A DNA stretch of 64,000 nt from Emmonsiellopsis sp. PD_33 (lineage: Eukaryota > Ascomycota > Eurotiomycetes > Onygenales > Ajellomycetaceae): positions 1-64,000 of the forward strand of contig JANTQF010000085.1 of the NCBI GenBank assembly GCA_032988165.1, in the 5' to 3' direction. The notes under the pieces are model-generated. The model was not told the origin of the DNA. It searched no databases and was given only the letters and a program-made list of their open reading frames with translations. Shown one piece after another: positions 1 to 11,738 of the stretch. Within the stretch, counting starts at the first letter, position 1, and each line of letters starts with the position of its first letter. Position numbers and translations under genes: made by a program.

Positions 1-1257
1 ATTAATAATTATTTAATTTTAATTTTAGTATTCTTCATGTAATAGCTTGTATTAATAAGAGGTCAGCTGACCATTTGACTGGTGCAGCACTAGGCCTTGC
101 TTAACTTGGTCAGCTGACCCTGCCTAGTGCGGTCAGCCAACTGATTCTCATGGTCAGGTGAACTGTACGCTCGCGAGGTACCCATCCACCAGCGTCGGAC
201 AGCACAGCGGGCCCATGCAAGGTACCTCCTGTCGCACGCGTTTTGCAGCAGCCGGCAGGTACCAGCCGTGGCCTGGCTGTGGGCTGGTCGTGGGCCAACC
301 AAACGCCGGCATCCGCCCGCCGCTTCCAGCCAGCGTCCCAGAGCGGCCTAGCGTGCCCGTGCCTGGCCCTGGCGCCGGCCGGCCAATCAGCGGGCGGGCA
401 GCGGGCGGGCTAAACCCAATTGGCGGGCACTAGACCCAGGCGGGCCTAGGGTGTTGTCACCCGTCCTCCTCTCAGCCTCTTCTCGTCTCGCGCATCTCGT
501 CCTCGCTCTCTCTCTCTTCTTCTCCTCGCCATCCGCCCCCCTCACCCCCCTCCCCGTCCCCATATCTGGTCATCCTTCTTTTCTTTCGTTTCTTTCTTTT
601 CTCTCGTCTCGCTGGATCTGTCCGTTCACTCCTTTACGGCTTCCATAACGCTCCTTCTCCACGCTCTCTTCGTTCTGCCGTCCAAGCCTTTATCCACTCT
701 TGCGCCCTGCCCTGTCTGCCTTCGGTCTGCCCCCCCCCGTCCATCGCCCAAATCCATCGCAAAAAGACCCCGTTTTGGCACCAGCTTGGCCCCCAAACAG
801 CCACGACCACGTCTCCGCTGCCTTGGTTCAGCATCCTCGCTTCTTTTTCTCCCTGCAAACCCCCCCTTTTTCGACGAGCCGGAGCCTGTTCGACGACGTC
901 TTCGGGGGTGGTTTGGCTTGGGCACAGACAAGGAGAAATCTTTGTCGTCCCTTCTACTTCCACAAACATCCTCCCCTCTGCTCCTGCTGGGGGTTCCGTT
1001 CTTTTGATATTTGTGCCTTTGTTATTATTATTCTTATTTCCACTTTTCTTCCCTTCTCAGTCTCTCCTTTCGACCAGATACCGCTCCTTACCTTACCACT
1101 CCCTCTTCGAGCTTGACGCCTCGACTTTCTACGAATTGACGACCATCGCATCTGTCGACCGGCTCGCGACAGCAAACACTCTTTCCCCCTTCCCTGTCGC
1201 CTGACCCGTTCGATCTCCATCACTTTAACCCCCAGCGCCTCCCTCTACCCACCGTCC
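1..1257. other. Upstream region and probable leader of the homeodomain gene
   Basis: No gene is visible. Bases 1-60 are very AT-rich and change abruptly to GC-rich sequence, which may be the edge of a repeat lying outside the window. Two copies of the 12-bp palindrome GGTCAGCTGACC sit at 61-72 and 108-119. A GC-rich stretch with repeated GGCGGGC blocks covers about 300-450. From about 455 to 1250 the plus strand is strongly pyrimidine-rich, as is common for fungal core promoters and long 5' UTRs. Open frames here are compositional and show no family signature. Confidence 0.6.
381..391 (+). promoter_or_regulatory. CCAAT box candidate
   Basis: GGCCAATCAGC matches the extended CCAAT(C/T)A consensus bound by the fungal HAP/CBF complex. 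It lies before the pyrimidine-rich stretch upstream of the homeodomain gene. Its role is inferred from position and match only. Confidence 0.35.
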
Positions 1258-3231
1258 ATGTTGGCCCCCGAGACTGTGGGTGCGTCGACAACCTCGACGA
1301 ATTCCGCCATGTCTGTGACTTCAACCACTCCTACAATGTCTACCCCATCCCCGTCCTCTACCAATGCTGCTGCTATGTCGTCCGCACAGAATCGCACAGC
1401 CCGTCGTCCACCGCGGAAAAGCACCTTGACGCAGCAACAAAAGAACCAGAAACGCCAGCGCGCCACACAAGACCAACTGGTTACTCTGGAGATGGAGTTC
1501 AACAAAAATCCAACCCCAACAGCTGCGGTTCGTGAGAGAATTGCCGATGAAATCAACATGACCGAACGATCGGTTCAGATTTGGTTTCAGAATAGGTGTG
1601 TTTCGGGAATCTCGTTTTGTGTCTAGCGGTGAGGAATATCTAACCGTCCAATCAACAGACGCGCCAAAATCAAGATGATTGCCAAAAAGGGCATCGAAAC
1701 CGGCGAAGATTGCGATGCCATTCCCGAATCGATGCGCCAATACCTTGCACTGCACTTCGATCCATCCAAGGCCCACGCCCGAAATCTATTCAACAGAGGA
1801 CCGGGATATGGACCCAACGATCCCATGAATGAGCCTGCCTCATCTGGTAAAATCGGTACGTCGAGATTTATACTAACAAATCGTCGAGCTAGTGCGCTAA
1901 CAGCCTAATTAATAGTGATCCACCATTTTTCTTGTCGCTCGTTGAGAATCGGAACGTGGCGTCGCGTTGGCCAAAATGCCATGGACCTTGTAATCTTCTA
2001 CTCGCCCGAGAAATCTTCCATGACTTATTATATCAACAACGACTCTGCCGGATACAAGATCGAATACCCCTTCTCGCATATCAAGAATATTGTTTTGGAA
2101 TCTGGAGACCCCGTTCCCAATGCCAATGGCACTCCCCCCAAACCTGGAGGATTGGTTATCGAGCTGAATCGCCCGCCAAATTTCTACATGGATTCGTCGA
2201 ATTCGGGCGGCTTTTATCAATGCAGGGACTTCACAGAGGACCAACAGGCCACCAAATCAATGATTCATTACCTAGGCGGCCATCCAAAGGTGCTGAGCGT
2301 ACAGTTGGCCAAGTTGGTGTCTCTAGAGTCATTCCAGAACCGTTTGATGTACGATTTCAACGGATTTGCTCAATCTGCTCCCGTCTCCCCACACTTGGTT
2401 CATAGACCAGCGTCGCAACCGAATCATCTAGCAAGGCCCACGTCGTCCATGTATCAAGAGAACCATTTCGGAATGACCTTACATCCTGGTCGTGGTCATA
2501 AGCGACAGCGCAGCAGATCAGTTCCTGCACCAGTCGACTTCGCGGCAATGGGACCTGTACCCTCGTTCCACATCCAACATCCTTCGACGCAGTTCCAACC
2601 CGACCCTAACATTTTCGCGCCCATCCCACAAGGTCGTCTTCCGCATAATACTATCAGCAACGACCTCCGGATCGATACGTCGTCGGGCTATCCCATGGAT
2701 TTCCGGACCTACTCAATGTCTGCCACCACTGCCACCACTGCAGCAACTGGATCGTCATCTGATTTTGCAAGTCCTTCCTTCTTTGCAACGAGCGCTCCCC
2801 AGGATCAAGGCCAGCCAGCCCATCTTGGCACACCTTATAGCCTCCCATTCCTCTCGCCGTCCCCCATGATGGAACAGCAGAATATGATGGCCCACTCTGC
2901 CTCTCCATTATCCCATGTGAGCAACGGAGACCCGATCATTGCGGACCAGTCTCCTCCCTTAACGAAGATCCATGGCACGTCGTCTGATGATATGTTTTCC
3001 CTCTCAGCCGACCCCTCATCAACTCTTCCGGATGACGGTTTGATGCTGAGCGAGATGTATTCGAAACAGACGCTTAACATGTCCATGCCATCTCCCGGGA
3101 TGGATGACAACACATTTGCCCTTGCTCTACAAGGCCTTCAAGATCATAATTCGCCTGCCCACGACGGCGATTACCTCAGCATGGTACCTTTTGAAACAGT
3201 AGACCCCAGCAGCCTCGCTGCCGAGACTTAA
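1258..3231 (+). CDS. Homeodomain transcription factor
   Basis: Three exons (1258-1595, 1659-1855, 1916-3231) give about 616 residues. The introns have GTGTGT..CAG and GTACGT..TAG borders, the second with a perfect TACTAAC branch site. A Ser/Thr-rich head is followed by a typical 60-residue homeodomain at about 61-120, with basic arm KNQKRQR and recognition helix VQIWFQNRRAKIK split by intron 1. After it comes a conserved block (about 175-290, from IHHFSCRSLRIGTWRR) of the kind seen in Phx1/Hoy1-type fungal homeodomain proteins, as I recall them. The rest is Ser/Pro/Met-rich and probably disordered. The protein should bind DNA in the nucleus; fungal relatives control growth-phase or conidiation programmes, but which ortholog this is I cannot say. 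The first ATG follows the long pyrimidine-rich leader and no other upstream ATG is in frame. Confidence 0.9.
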
Positions 3232-4879
3232 ACGGCCGTTTGATTATATATCCCTTCCCCGCTTATCCGAAATTGCATCGTCGCCAGCTCATTAATTGTC
3301 CTGCATTGCGATATATCTGCTTGATATAAGTTGATCGCAGTGGTCTTCGCTCGACTTGGCTGTGAAATGCCGCCAGCGAGGGGATTCGTCCCGCATCCAT
3401 TTAAAACAGTCTAATTTTTTATCGTCTACGGGCCGGTCCAGTAGACATCGTGGTCTTGAACCGCATTCCTTCTACCGTCATTCTCGACGACTCAATATTT
3501 ACTCCATTTAGGTCATTCATCTGACTGATTTATATTTTTAAACACTTCCGTTTGCTGTTTTACATCTTTGTTCTTTTTTATTCTATCAAGTTTTTCCGTT
3601 GCATTTTGATATCTCTTGGTATTTTGTTTTTGTCTAGCCAATTTTGTTACCCTTATGTGAGCATGCAAGAAAGTCTAACCTGGAAAGGCATATCGGATTG
3701 AAGTGTTTCCCTTTTATATTTTCTATATTTCGCATATATATCTTGATTTTTGTTCTCTTTTCTCTTTGGGTGGATGGACTATGATTTTCCTTTTTCTGTC
3801 TTGATAATTTCCTCTCGAAACTCGATTCTCCTGTTTACTTAGTTTGTTGTCTGCTTTGTTTCCTTTGTCAATGCTTTAATTCCCCTTTTCCTCCTGCTTT
3901 TATGGCAGTACGAAACCGTCAGATAGTGCTACCCCTCCCCCCTCATCTCAGATATATTTCTCCCTCTCATATATCTATCTATATATGTCAGCTGTTATCC
4001 TCGAGACTGCTACTTTTTACTACGAAAACAACTATCTTTTTACCAAGCTGAAATTCTGGATCTATTTTCTGTGTTTTGCACCTCTCCTACACTGTTGTTG
4101 TCTCCTCTTTCTTATACCCAAACCCTAGTATGTGAAAATAAATACATATTACAACAATACAAGTGTTTTTTTTTTTTTGGCTCAGTGTGAAGTTTTTTTG
4201 GGGTTTTTTACTCCATATGTCTAGATTTGTGTAGACAGCCATTGAGTTTTGTGGAACCATGGCTTGCAAGCTATTTATTCGCTGGGATGGATTAGGGTTT
4301 GGGCTGGGTTGGGGCTCGCCTTGGCTCATTTGTGGCGGGACCGGAGTGTGGGATCGGTACGGTAACTACGGACGGATAAATAAGGGTTAAGGCGGAGGAA
4401 CAAAATGGCTTTTTAGCCATTTATTCAGTCCGTTCAATTGGTTGGTTTATTTACTTGGCTCTTGTTCTCTCTGTTTGTAGTTAAGCCACTTGGTTTTTAT
4501 TATGTGCTTGCCTTTTGCCTCTTGGTTGGTCCAAGGTTTCCTTTTCCCCTTTCTGGCTAGTCATTGTAGTTTTTATATTTGATTTTGGATACATAGAGAA
4601 TAGGGAATGGGGATGAAAGCAAAAGAAAAAAGGAAAAGGAAACGCAAAATGGAAAACAGAAGATCATTGGGCTCATATAACATTTGAAATGTATATATAA
4701 AAAGAAACAACTTTGCCTATATGAGCCCTGCATGCATGCAATACCCGCCTACCGTCCGAACGCTTCCTAACTCCTGATAAACAAAAGGGGGAAATGGATC
4801 CAGGGAGATATCATTTCTCTGCGCTACTGGGCCTGGACAATGTCACATACCACAAGCCCTAGGTAGATCAAATGCAGAA
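3232..4879. other. 3' region of the homeodomain gene and intergenic DNA
   Basis: About 1.65 kb of T-rich then mixed sequence between the stop of the homeodomain gene and the convergent stop of the permease. It probably holds both 3' UTRs. Short open frames, such as one at 4087-4329 on the minus strand, have no family features. No repeat or RNA gene was recognised. Confidence 0.5.
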
Positions 4880-6500
4880 TCAGTAGGTATAAACATACTC
4901 GGGATGCTTATCGCCCAGCATCTCCAACTGCCCGCTAAGTTCCAGCTCGCTAACCCTAGCCAGAACCTGCTCCGCCGCCGTCCTCTTCCTCCCATTCAGC
5001 CTCCTCAACCACCCCACCTGCACCCCGCACAGCACGATTGTAATCACAATGAGCGCGAGGTTAAACTCCGCCGCGAACCGGTAATACGGCGCCGACTCGC
5101 GCGGGTAGATCCACGTGCTCACTATCCCGCCCGTGTTGGTGCTGACAAACGCCATCGCGATGGCCGTTGCGCGTCGCACGTGGCCGGCGCTGTTGTTGGG
5201 GACCCAGCTGATGAGACTAGGTGCGGTCGCGTAGATGCCTGTGATTAGGAGGAAGAGTGCGCTGTATCTGCTCGCGACGCTGCGGCTGTTTAGGGTCATT
5301 GCGGCGCCGATGAGGGCGATGAGACTCGTGGTGATGGCGGCTAGGCCGCGTTGTTTGTATCTGTCTGCGAGGTAGGCGGAGATCATGGTCACGACGAAGG
5401 CGGTGGCGAAGGGGGGTACGGTGAGGAGTTGGGTGTTTGTCGGGCTGTAGCCGAGGCTTTGGACGATGGAGGGGGTGAAGTAGGCGAGGCCGAAGAGGCA
5501 GGCGCCGTTGCAGAAGAGGATGGCGCAGATGTTTAGGACGTGGAAGTCTTTGAAGGTTGAGAGGACGCGGGTGGTCGTTATGGTTTCCGTGTCTGGGAAG
5601 CTGGTGTCTAGGGCCAGGCGGCGGGTGCAGTGGGTGACTTCGTCTGCGGTGAAGAAGGGGACTTGGCTGGGATTGTTAGGGAGGACGAAGAAGGAGAATA
5701 CTCCGAAGAGGACGGTGAAGAGGCCCTCCAGACAGAAGATCCATTGCCAGCCGCGCAGTTTGCCGATTCCTTCCATGTTTTGGATTCCTGCGGCTAGGAG
5801 GCCGGAGAATGCGCCGCTAAGAGCGGCCGCGGAGAAGAACAGGCCAATACGGATCTGGAGTTCATGGCGCCGGTAGAAGCTGGAGAGGTAGAGGACTATA
5901 CCGGGGAAGAGTCCGCCTTCTAGCAGGCCGAGGAAGAAGCGGCAGGCGAGCAGGCCACTATAGTTGTGCACTTGCGACTGGAGGGTTGTGGCTACTCCCC
6001 AGAGGAGGCAGAAGGTTGGGAGCAAGATGCGCGGGCCAATCTTTTTGATGAGGAGGTTTGACGGGAGCTCAGCCGCGATATAGGGCACGTAAGTTACGGT
6101 GATGGCTAGTTTTGGCCATTAGCTATTGTGCAATTGGTAGCAATTGGGTTTTTTACCTGTCTGGTATTGACGGTCGTTGATCGCAAGATCCTTTTGTAGC
6201 CCGGCCTACAAAATGTGACGTTTAGATCAGAGATTTGAGACATAAAGGTCAGCTGGCATTAAATGCTGTCATACGTACCACACGCGCGTTGCCAATGTTA
6301 GCCCGGTCAAGAAAGGCAAGCAAGTAAAGCATTCCCATCATCGGCACAAGGACGAAATCAAGCTTCAGCAGCATCTTCCGGTTGAGCTTCACCAGTGCTT
6401 CAGGCGCCATATCCGACGGGGGTTGAAAACCACTTTCTAGTTCAGAAACATTTGCCTGCTCAACATCTAGCTTGGCCTCGGCAGTGATATGGGACGCCAT
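4880..6500 (-). CDS. MFS transporter, anion:cation symporter (Dal5/Tna1-like) family
   Basis: Three exons on the minus strand (6500-6279, 6205-6157, 6105-4880) give 498 residues, the usual size for this family. The introns are 73 bp (GTACGT..TAG) and 51 bp (GTAAAA..TAG). The cytosolic N-terminal tail precedes a first membrane helix and the family signature DRANIGNARVAGLQKDL, which spans intron 1; further helices include the segment with PYIAAELPSNLLIKKIGPR. About twelve membrane helices can be read in hydropathy terms. Relatives import allantoate, nicotinate, pantothenate, biotin and similar organic anions through the plasma membrane by proton symport. The substrate cannot be assigned from sequence alone. 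The first ATG gives the expected N-terminal length. It converges with the homeodomain gene and does not look clustered with any pathway. Confidence 0.9.
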
Positions 6501-6577
6501 GCTTGCTTGCTTGCTTGGTTGCTTGTGTGTTGTGCAGTTATTGAAGAACGGAGGTTAGAACTTGGCGGTCTGCCAGT

Positions 6578-6586
6578 TATATAAGA
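6578..6586 (-). promoter_or_regulatory. TATA-box candidate of the MFS gene
   Basis: On the minus strand this reads CTTATATAA, about 80 bp upstream of the permease ATG. Position and sequence suit a TATA element; nothing else tests it. Confidence 0.35.
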
Positions 6587-8259
6587 TCAGACGAAAGCGG
6601 AGACAGTTAAGCTCAGTCTGCCGCTGGCTAACGAAGTGAAAAACAAGGAACACTTCGGGTAGCATCCGTTGTCACTCACTTGAAGGTGAGTGAGTTCAGC
6701 CTTTTTTTAAGTTTCGGAGCTCCAGCTACTGGAGGCGACAATCGACATTCATTGTTGTATTATTATTTAGCCGGCAGCAAATGCTGGCGAATAGCAATGA
6801 CAGAATCAACTATGCAAATGCAACGAGGAACCATGACCCCTCCGCAGGGCCAAGGTTGCCTGAGAAGAGTCGACCCCCGGTTCGCGGAAACATCCCCGTC
6901 CTGCCCATGGCGAAAGATCTGAGATCCGTCTGCAGAGGAGTTTCATATTATGATCCACAATCGTGGGGATTAACTTTTCAGACAAATATTCGGCTTATTT
7001 GGACGGGTAGGGGTACGGCCACGGAGACCTTTTATGTGTGGCAGAGCATCGTTTGCGTCGTAGAGTGATGTTGCCATTATTCACTTCGCCGCCGGTTAAG
7101 CAAATATCCTGCCCTCAATTTCGGTGTGACCAGCCATGGTACTGGGATGGCGATCAGCGATCATTTCTTTCATTCACCTGGGTCGGGTCTGATTCCTCGC
7201 TTATTCGGGGGCCCGATGCGTTGTGGGAATGAATAGTAATCGAGACCGAGATTTGAAGAGCTTTAATATTGCTTGCCTCCCCAGACTCGGTTTTCTCTCC
7301 GTCGATGGAACTCACACAATAACGTGGCTAACACGGATAATTGCAGTATGAGTGCTGTCAGCAAAATCAATGTCAGCTTCCGCCCCCAAGATACTTGTGC
7401 ACACTCCGATGGCTCGTGCAGGAGAGACGCAAACTCACACAGAATCAGTTACTATATAATAAGGCCTGGATATCGTATTTCTTCAGTCTTGGTATGCCCG
7501 TAGCCCGAGGTGGATCGGGGGACGAGGAATTCGGTCGTTCTCCTCCAATTTTCATAGGGAGGAAGTTGGCTGGAATCTCGATGGGTGATCGCCCTGTTCT
7601 TTTCTGGTTATTTTAGCGAGCGGAACGATGGGGTTGAATTAAGCTTATTTGAACCTCCAACTCCAACTTCAACCCACCGTCTCGCTGGCCGTCAAGTCCG
7701 CTCCTCCAGCAATCCAGCCGCAGTGTCTACTTTGTGCGGTCCGCTTTAAGCCCTGTTGCTCCCGATATCCTCATTCTATGTCATTATATAGTCCATTCGC
7801 GGCGACTGCTGACGAATGCATCCTGCGTCATCCCGAACAAGTCGAGAAGAGTAGCAAGCAGCAACAAGTTTGAAGAGTCAACTCCCAGATGATAGGAGTA
7901 GACATGGGAATAGCCAGAGTACGATACAGAGTACGATGTATGGCCAACGGCTATCACCAGCGGGACCAGAGGTGGTGTGATGCATGCGCAGGCATCTGGG
8001 ACCTTGAGTCTTCCTCCGCATCTGCCACCTCACCATCCTCAACTTTCGAGCTCCTAACAGCTTCACTATGATTTTGGGCAAAGAAGAAAAGCAAATCTTT
8101 CTTTTCCCATCAATCATATACCAACCCGATTTTTCACTCCTTGTTCGGATGTCCGAAAGAGCCGTGTCATGAACCAATAGCGCTCACCCAACACATCAAC
8201 AACCATCAGCGCGCATATCTCCTTCCAATGAGGATACAATGCAAAAGTCCAGAATGTGC

Positions 8260-8381
8260 CAGAATGGAGGCCCCCAATATAGCATCAGCTTCTGCCATTT
8301 GACCTCACTAGCTAATACGCCAGAATGAGGCCCCCAATGCAGCATCAGCTTCTGCGATTTGATGTTACTAACTACTATACC
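8260..8381. repeat. Two-copy tandem repeat, unit about 61 bp
   Basis: Copy one starts at 8260 and copy two at 8321. Both begin CAGAATG(G)AGGCCCCCAAT, share AGCATCAGCTTCTGC and then drift apart. The duplication lies about 230-350 bp upstream of the BTB gene start. Confidence 0.8.
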
Positions 8382-8612
8382 CCGCCCGTTTGCGAATCGC
8401 TTGATGTGCCCCTCTAGTTGGCTCGAAGAGGGGCGCTTTGACGACGGGAGGAAAGTGCTCCATCCTCCGGGAGGCCTATTAAATAGGGGAGTCTTCCCCC
8501 TCGCTTTTTATCCTCGAGTAGTCTCAGTGCTGCGGTTTCCCTTTGAGTCATACGGAAATTCACCATCATATCCCGCCTTTCAAGACTTGGATGTTAGCGG
8601 TCGAGCGCTATA

Positions 8613-10381
8613 ATGGGGAAGAAATGCAAAAAATGTGCGGCAAGGGAGTTAAGAAAGGCTGAAAGGGCGATGGCAAAGGCAAAGGCGGAGGGCACTGCAG
8701 CTATTCAACAACCTGGTAAGCTTCCTCTCCTAGTTATTGCTCCCCATGGATTCTAACATACAGGAGACTCAGACCCAATAGTCAATGGGGCTCTGCCGCA
8801 GGGGGGCACGTTTTTAAAGCCATGGTATGTCAGTTTGATATCTTTATACCTGTCTCTGAGCTGCAAGCTGACTTTGTTGCGAATCCTAGCCCTTATGCAA
8901 CCAGCATTGCTACCGTCCATGTTGGCCCAGAGGATTCTCAACGGGAATTCTACGTCCATGAGGGGATCCTTCATCAGTCACCTTCCCTCGGGAGCATGTT
9001 TGCCCAGGGGTATGACGTCTCCTTGGTTGATACCGATCCCACAGTTTTCGAGCTTGCTTTGAGGTTCCTCTACGCCGGAGATTACAATAATTACAGCTCT
9101 ACCACAGTTTCGGTATATTGGTCCCATCCCAGCTCCCTTGCTTGGCGGTTTGAAATGCATTCGCTTCTCTACTGTTTCGCAGAGGCCCACCAGATCCAAA
9201 GCTTATCCCAGGTCGCAAGCGAGAATTTCCAATCTATAAAGGGTGTATCTTATCCAGACGTCCTAGAGGTCGCGAAGAAGGTATATAAGAAGCTACCCGA
9301 AGACGACCACAAATATCGTGAGAAATTTAAGGACGAGACACGAGCCGCAATGAATAAAAATAGAAATCTCTCCCAGGAGCCTTGGATAGTCGATGTTTTT
9401 GGAACAGAAAGTGGCCATTTGACACGTGACCTCTTCACGACCTTGAATGAACCACCCAAAGACGAAAATCCTGATGGTACCATAGAATCAGCGCCTGAAA
9501 TCGCCTCTATCAATGAGGAATCTCAGACATCGGACAATCCACAAAATCGAGACTGGCCAGAACCATTAACTCCATCACCAACAGATGAAAAGAGAAGAGG
9601 CTATTGGAGGGAGATCGCTAGCCCAAGTCCTAGACCCGAATCCGTCCCTGACCATGAAGCGGATATTCCTCCACCAGAGCCCGAAACTCCCACAAAACAG
9701 CCAAGCCCGACATCCGATTGGGACTTCTGGGGAGATCATGAGAACACAAAAGTTCCAACCCCTCTTGAGGAAAAAGTCGATAAGGAGTTTCCCGCTGCGG
9801 ATTCACACCTGGCTATGCCGTCGTCCGGCAGCACCGTAACGACCCATAAGCCAAAGGGCAAGAAAAAAGGCAAAGCAAGGAAGAAATCCGCCTGTAAATC
9901 AAAGAAGGAATTTGCTTGTCTAGTTTTAGATCCCGAACCGCAACCGGAACAGGAACTAGAATCAGAACTACCACCACCGGAACCAGAAGAAGACTCTATA
10001 TACTTCAATTTCAATACATCCAACCCATATCATTCCCCTCGATCCGAAGAAGAATATCCAAACACAAATTTCGCACACGGAGAAAAACAAGAAAAAGGAG
10101 ATCTCTCTCTAGTTCTCGACGAGGTCCCACCGGAAGCGCCACCCTACCATCCCACCTCGTCCTCCCCCAGCTCCGCACAGAGTCCCCCATATTTGAAACA
10201 GGCGGGGAGATATCTGTCCAAACCATGCTCGCGACGGGCGTCGCATCTAGGTCAGGCAACGCACTGGATGAGTTGTGTGAAATGTCGGGAGGATATGATG
10301 GGGAGGGAGGTAGAGGTTGGAGAGGAAGGGGAGGGGGTGGATGAGCCGTTGGTTGAGCCGTTGGATGAGCCGAAGGATTGA
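8613..10381 (+). CDS. BTB/POZ domain protein with long disordered tail
   Basis: Three exons (8613-8715, 8764-8824, 8890-10381) give about 551 residues. The introns are 48 and 65 bp, with GTAAG..CAG and GTATGT..TAG borders and a TTCTAAC branch site in the first. The lysine-rich first exon (MGKKCKKCAAREL) leads to a BTB/POZ fold at about 55-185: VHVG, FYVHEGILHQSPSL and LALRFLYAGDY are typical positions. A helical stretch follows, then about 300 residues rich in Pro, Glu, Ser and Lys with repeated PEPE-type motifs, probably disordered. BTB domains dimerise and often serve as cullin-3 adaptors; no second functional domain was seen, so the role is unknown. A start at the internal ATG at 8822 would lie in the intron-2 donor and lose the conserved lead-in, so the upstream start is preferred. 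Confidence 0.8.
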
Positions 10382-11738
10382 TGAGTATTACATTGGGGGA
10401 TAATGTTTGGCAGCTAACTATATATGGGAGGGGGTATTTCTACACCGTTTCTTTTTTCTTTTGATATACTGACGATTCTTTTTACGAAGTAATGACAGAG
10501 TGATGCGATTAATGACTTTTCTCTCTCTTTCCTTTGGCTGCTAATATTCGAGTTCTATCTCTTAACTTGGCTATCTATCTAATTAGTTACCTGCTTACCT
10601 CTCTTTCATCGAATAGTTAATCCATCATCTCTTGAGAACAAGCTGGCCCAGAATCCAAGTAAACTTGATAAATAACCTATCTGCTAACTATCTATCCTTC
10701 TAACAAGCTGCATGTGCTTGCTTCACTCACTCCTGGCTTGTGCTACCCTCCCCCCTCGTTCCCCCCCTCCCCTCTACCACCCCTATCACCCCTATCACCC
10801 CTATCACCCCTATCATCTCTACCACCCTTACCACCCCCTGCCCCCATCCCCTATTACTGAGTAGGTTGTGGAAAAACTACAATCTAGCCCGCACTAAGGT
10901 GAGATTTTTAATGGGGTGCCCATGAATGAGGTCATGTTACTACTCCTTTTGCATAAAAAGTCATTTTTCTATAATCAAGGGGAGAGATAATAAATCTTGT
11001 CCTACAGTTTAAAAAATCAGTATTAAAAATTAGGTTATGTCTAGCTAGTTACATAAAAAAAAGTCTTTACAAAATCTCCTCCTTGTTAAATAGAAAAGTA
11101 GAAGTAACATGTATGCACATACAAACTCTCTGATACATTTTTATAACTTATAAATAAACCAAATAGATGGATACCTACAGTAACTCTCACAGCAGCAAGA
11201 CAAAAAGGGCAAAAAAAAATATAAGAAAGAGGCAGGTAATAAACATAATAAATAGGAGAAATTAAGCAGGTTGGTTCTCAGTATGTCATACAGCTCTTGG
11301 GAGTCAAAAGGGGATTTAAAAAAAAAAGGAGGCTAAAGGAGCTGAAATAGCTAAGAGGCAGGGGGCTAGTGATAGCAAGAGGAGTAAAATTATTTAACAA
11401 AAATTTCAAAATCAATGCAAGACACATACACATCTATTTATCAGTCAAGAAACAAACAAGCAGAACTGCGCAGAGGGGAATCATTGTATGCATGCAAGGA
11501 TAAAGAAGAAGAGGAAGGAAGAGAAGTCAAGAAAAGAAAATCCATCCATAAGGGGGAAAAGGAAAAGGAGGTAAGAAACAAGGCAGCCAGCCAGCTGAAA
11601 AGCACAAACACCCCAAGCTCAAAAACAGACCAAAACACAACAAAGAAAAGACACATAAGATCAAATACATTAATAATTCAGTACACAATCCATCATAAAA
11701 AGGAAAAAAAAAAACATCAATCACAATCACAATCACAA
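10382..11738. other. Intergenic, convergent 3' ends
   Basis: About 1.35 kb between the convergent BTB and flippase genes. It becomes A-rich from about 10930. It holds a short CACCCCTAT microsatellite and several A-runs. No gene is supported; the A-rich open frame at 11415-11798 is low complexity and overlaps the flippase C-terminus antisense. Confidence 0.5.
10778..10813. repeat. Minisatellite, four CACCCCTAT units
   Basis: Four perfect 9-bp units stand in a C-rich pyrimidine tract. Confidence 0.85.

Larger units (their letters stand above)
6501..8612. other. Intergenic region between the permease and the BTB gene
   Basis: Two divergent genes flank about 2.1 kb with no recognisable coding sequence. 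Open frames under 100 codons overlap in several frames and lack family signatures. The only internal structure seen is the tandem duplication at 8260-8381. It probably carries both promoters. Confidence 0.5.

Noticed and set aside
4087..4329. 80-codon open frame on the minus strand
   Set aside because: Low complexity, lies in the 3' region between convergent genes, no domain or signal peptide.
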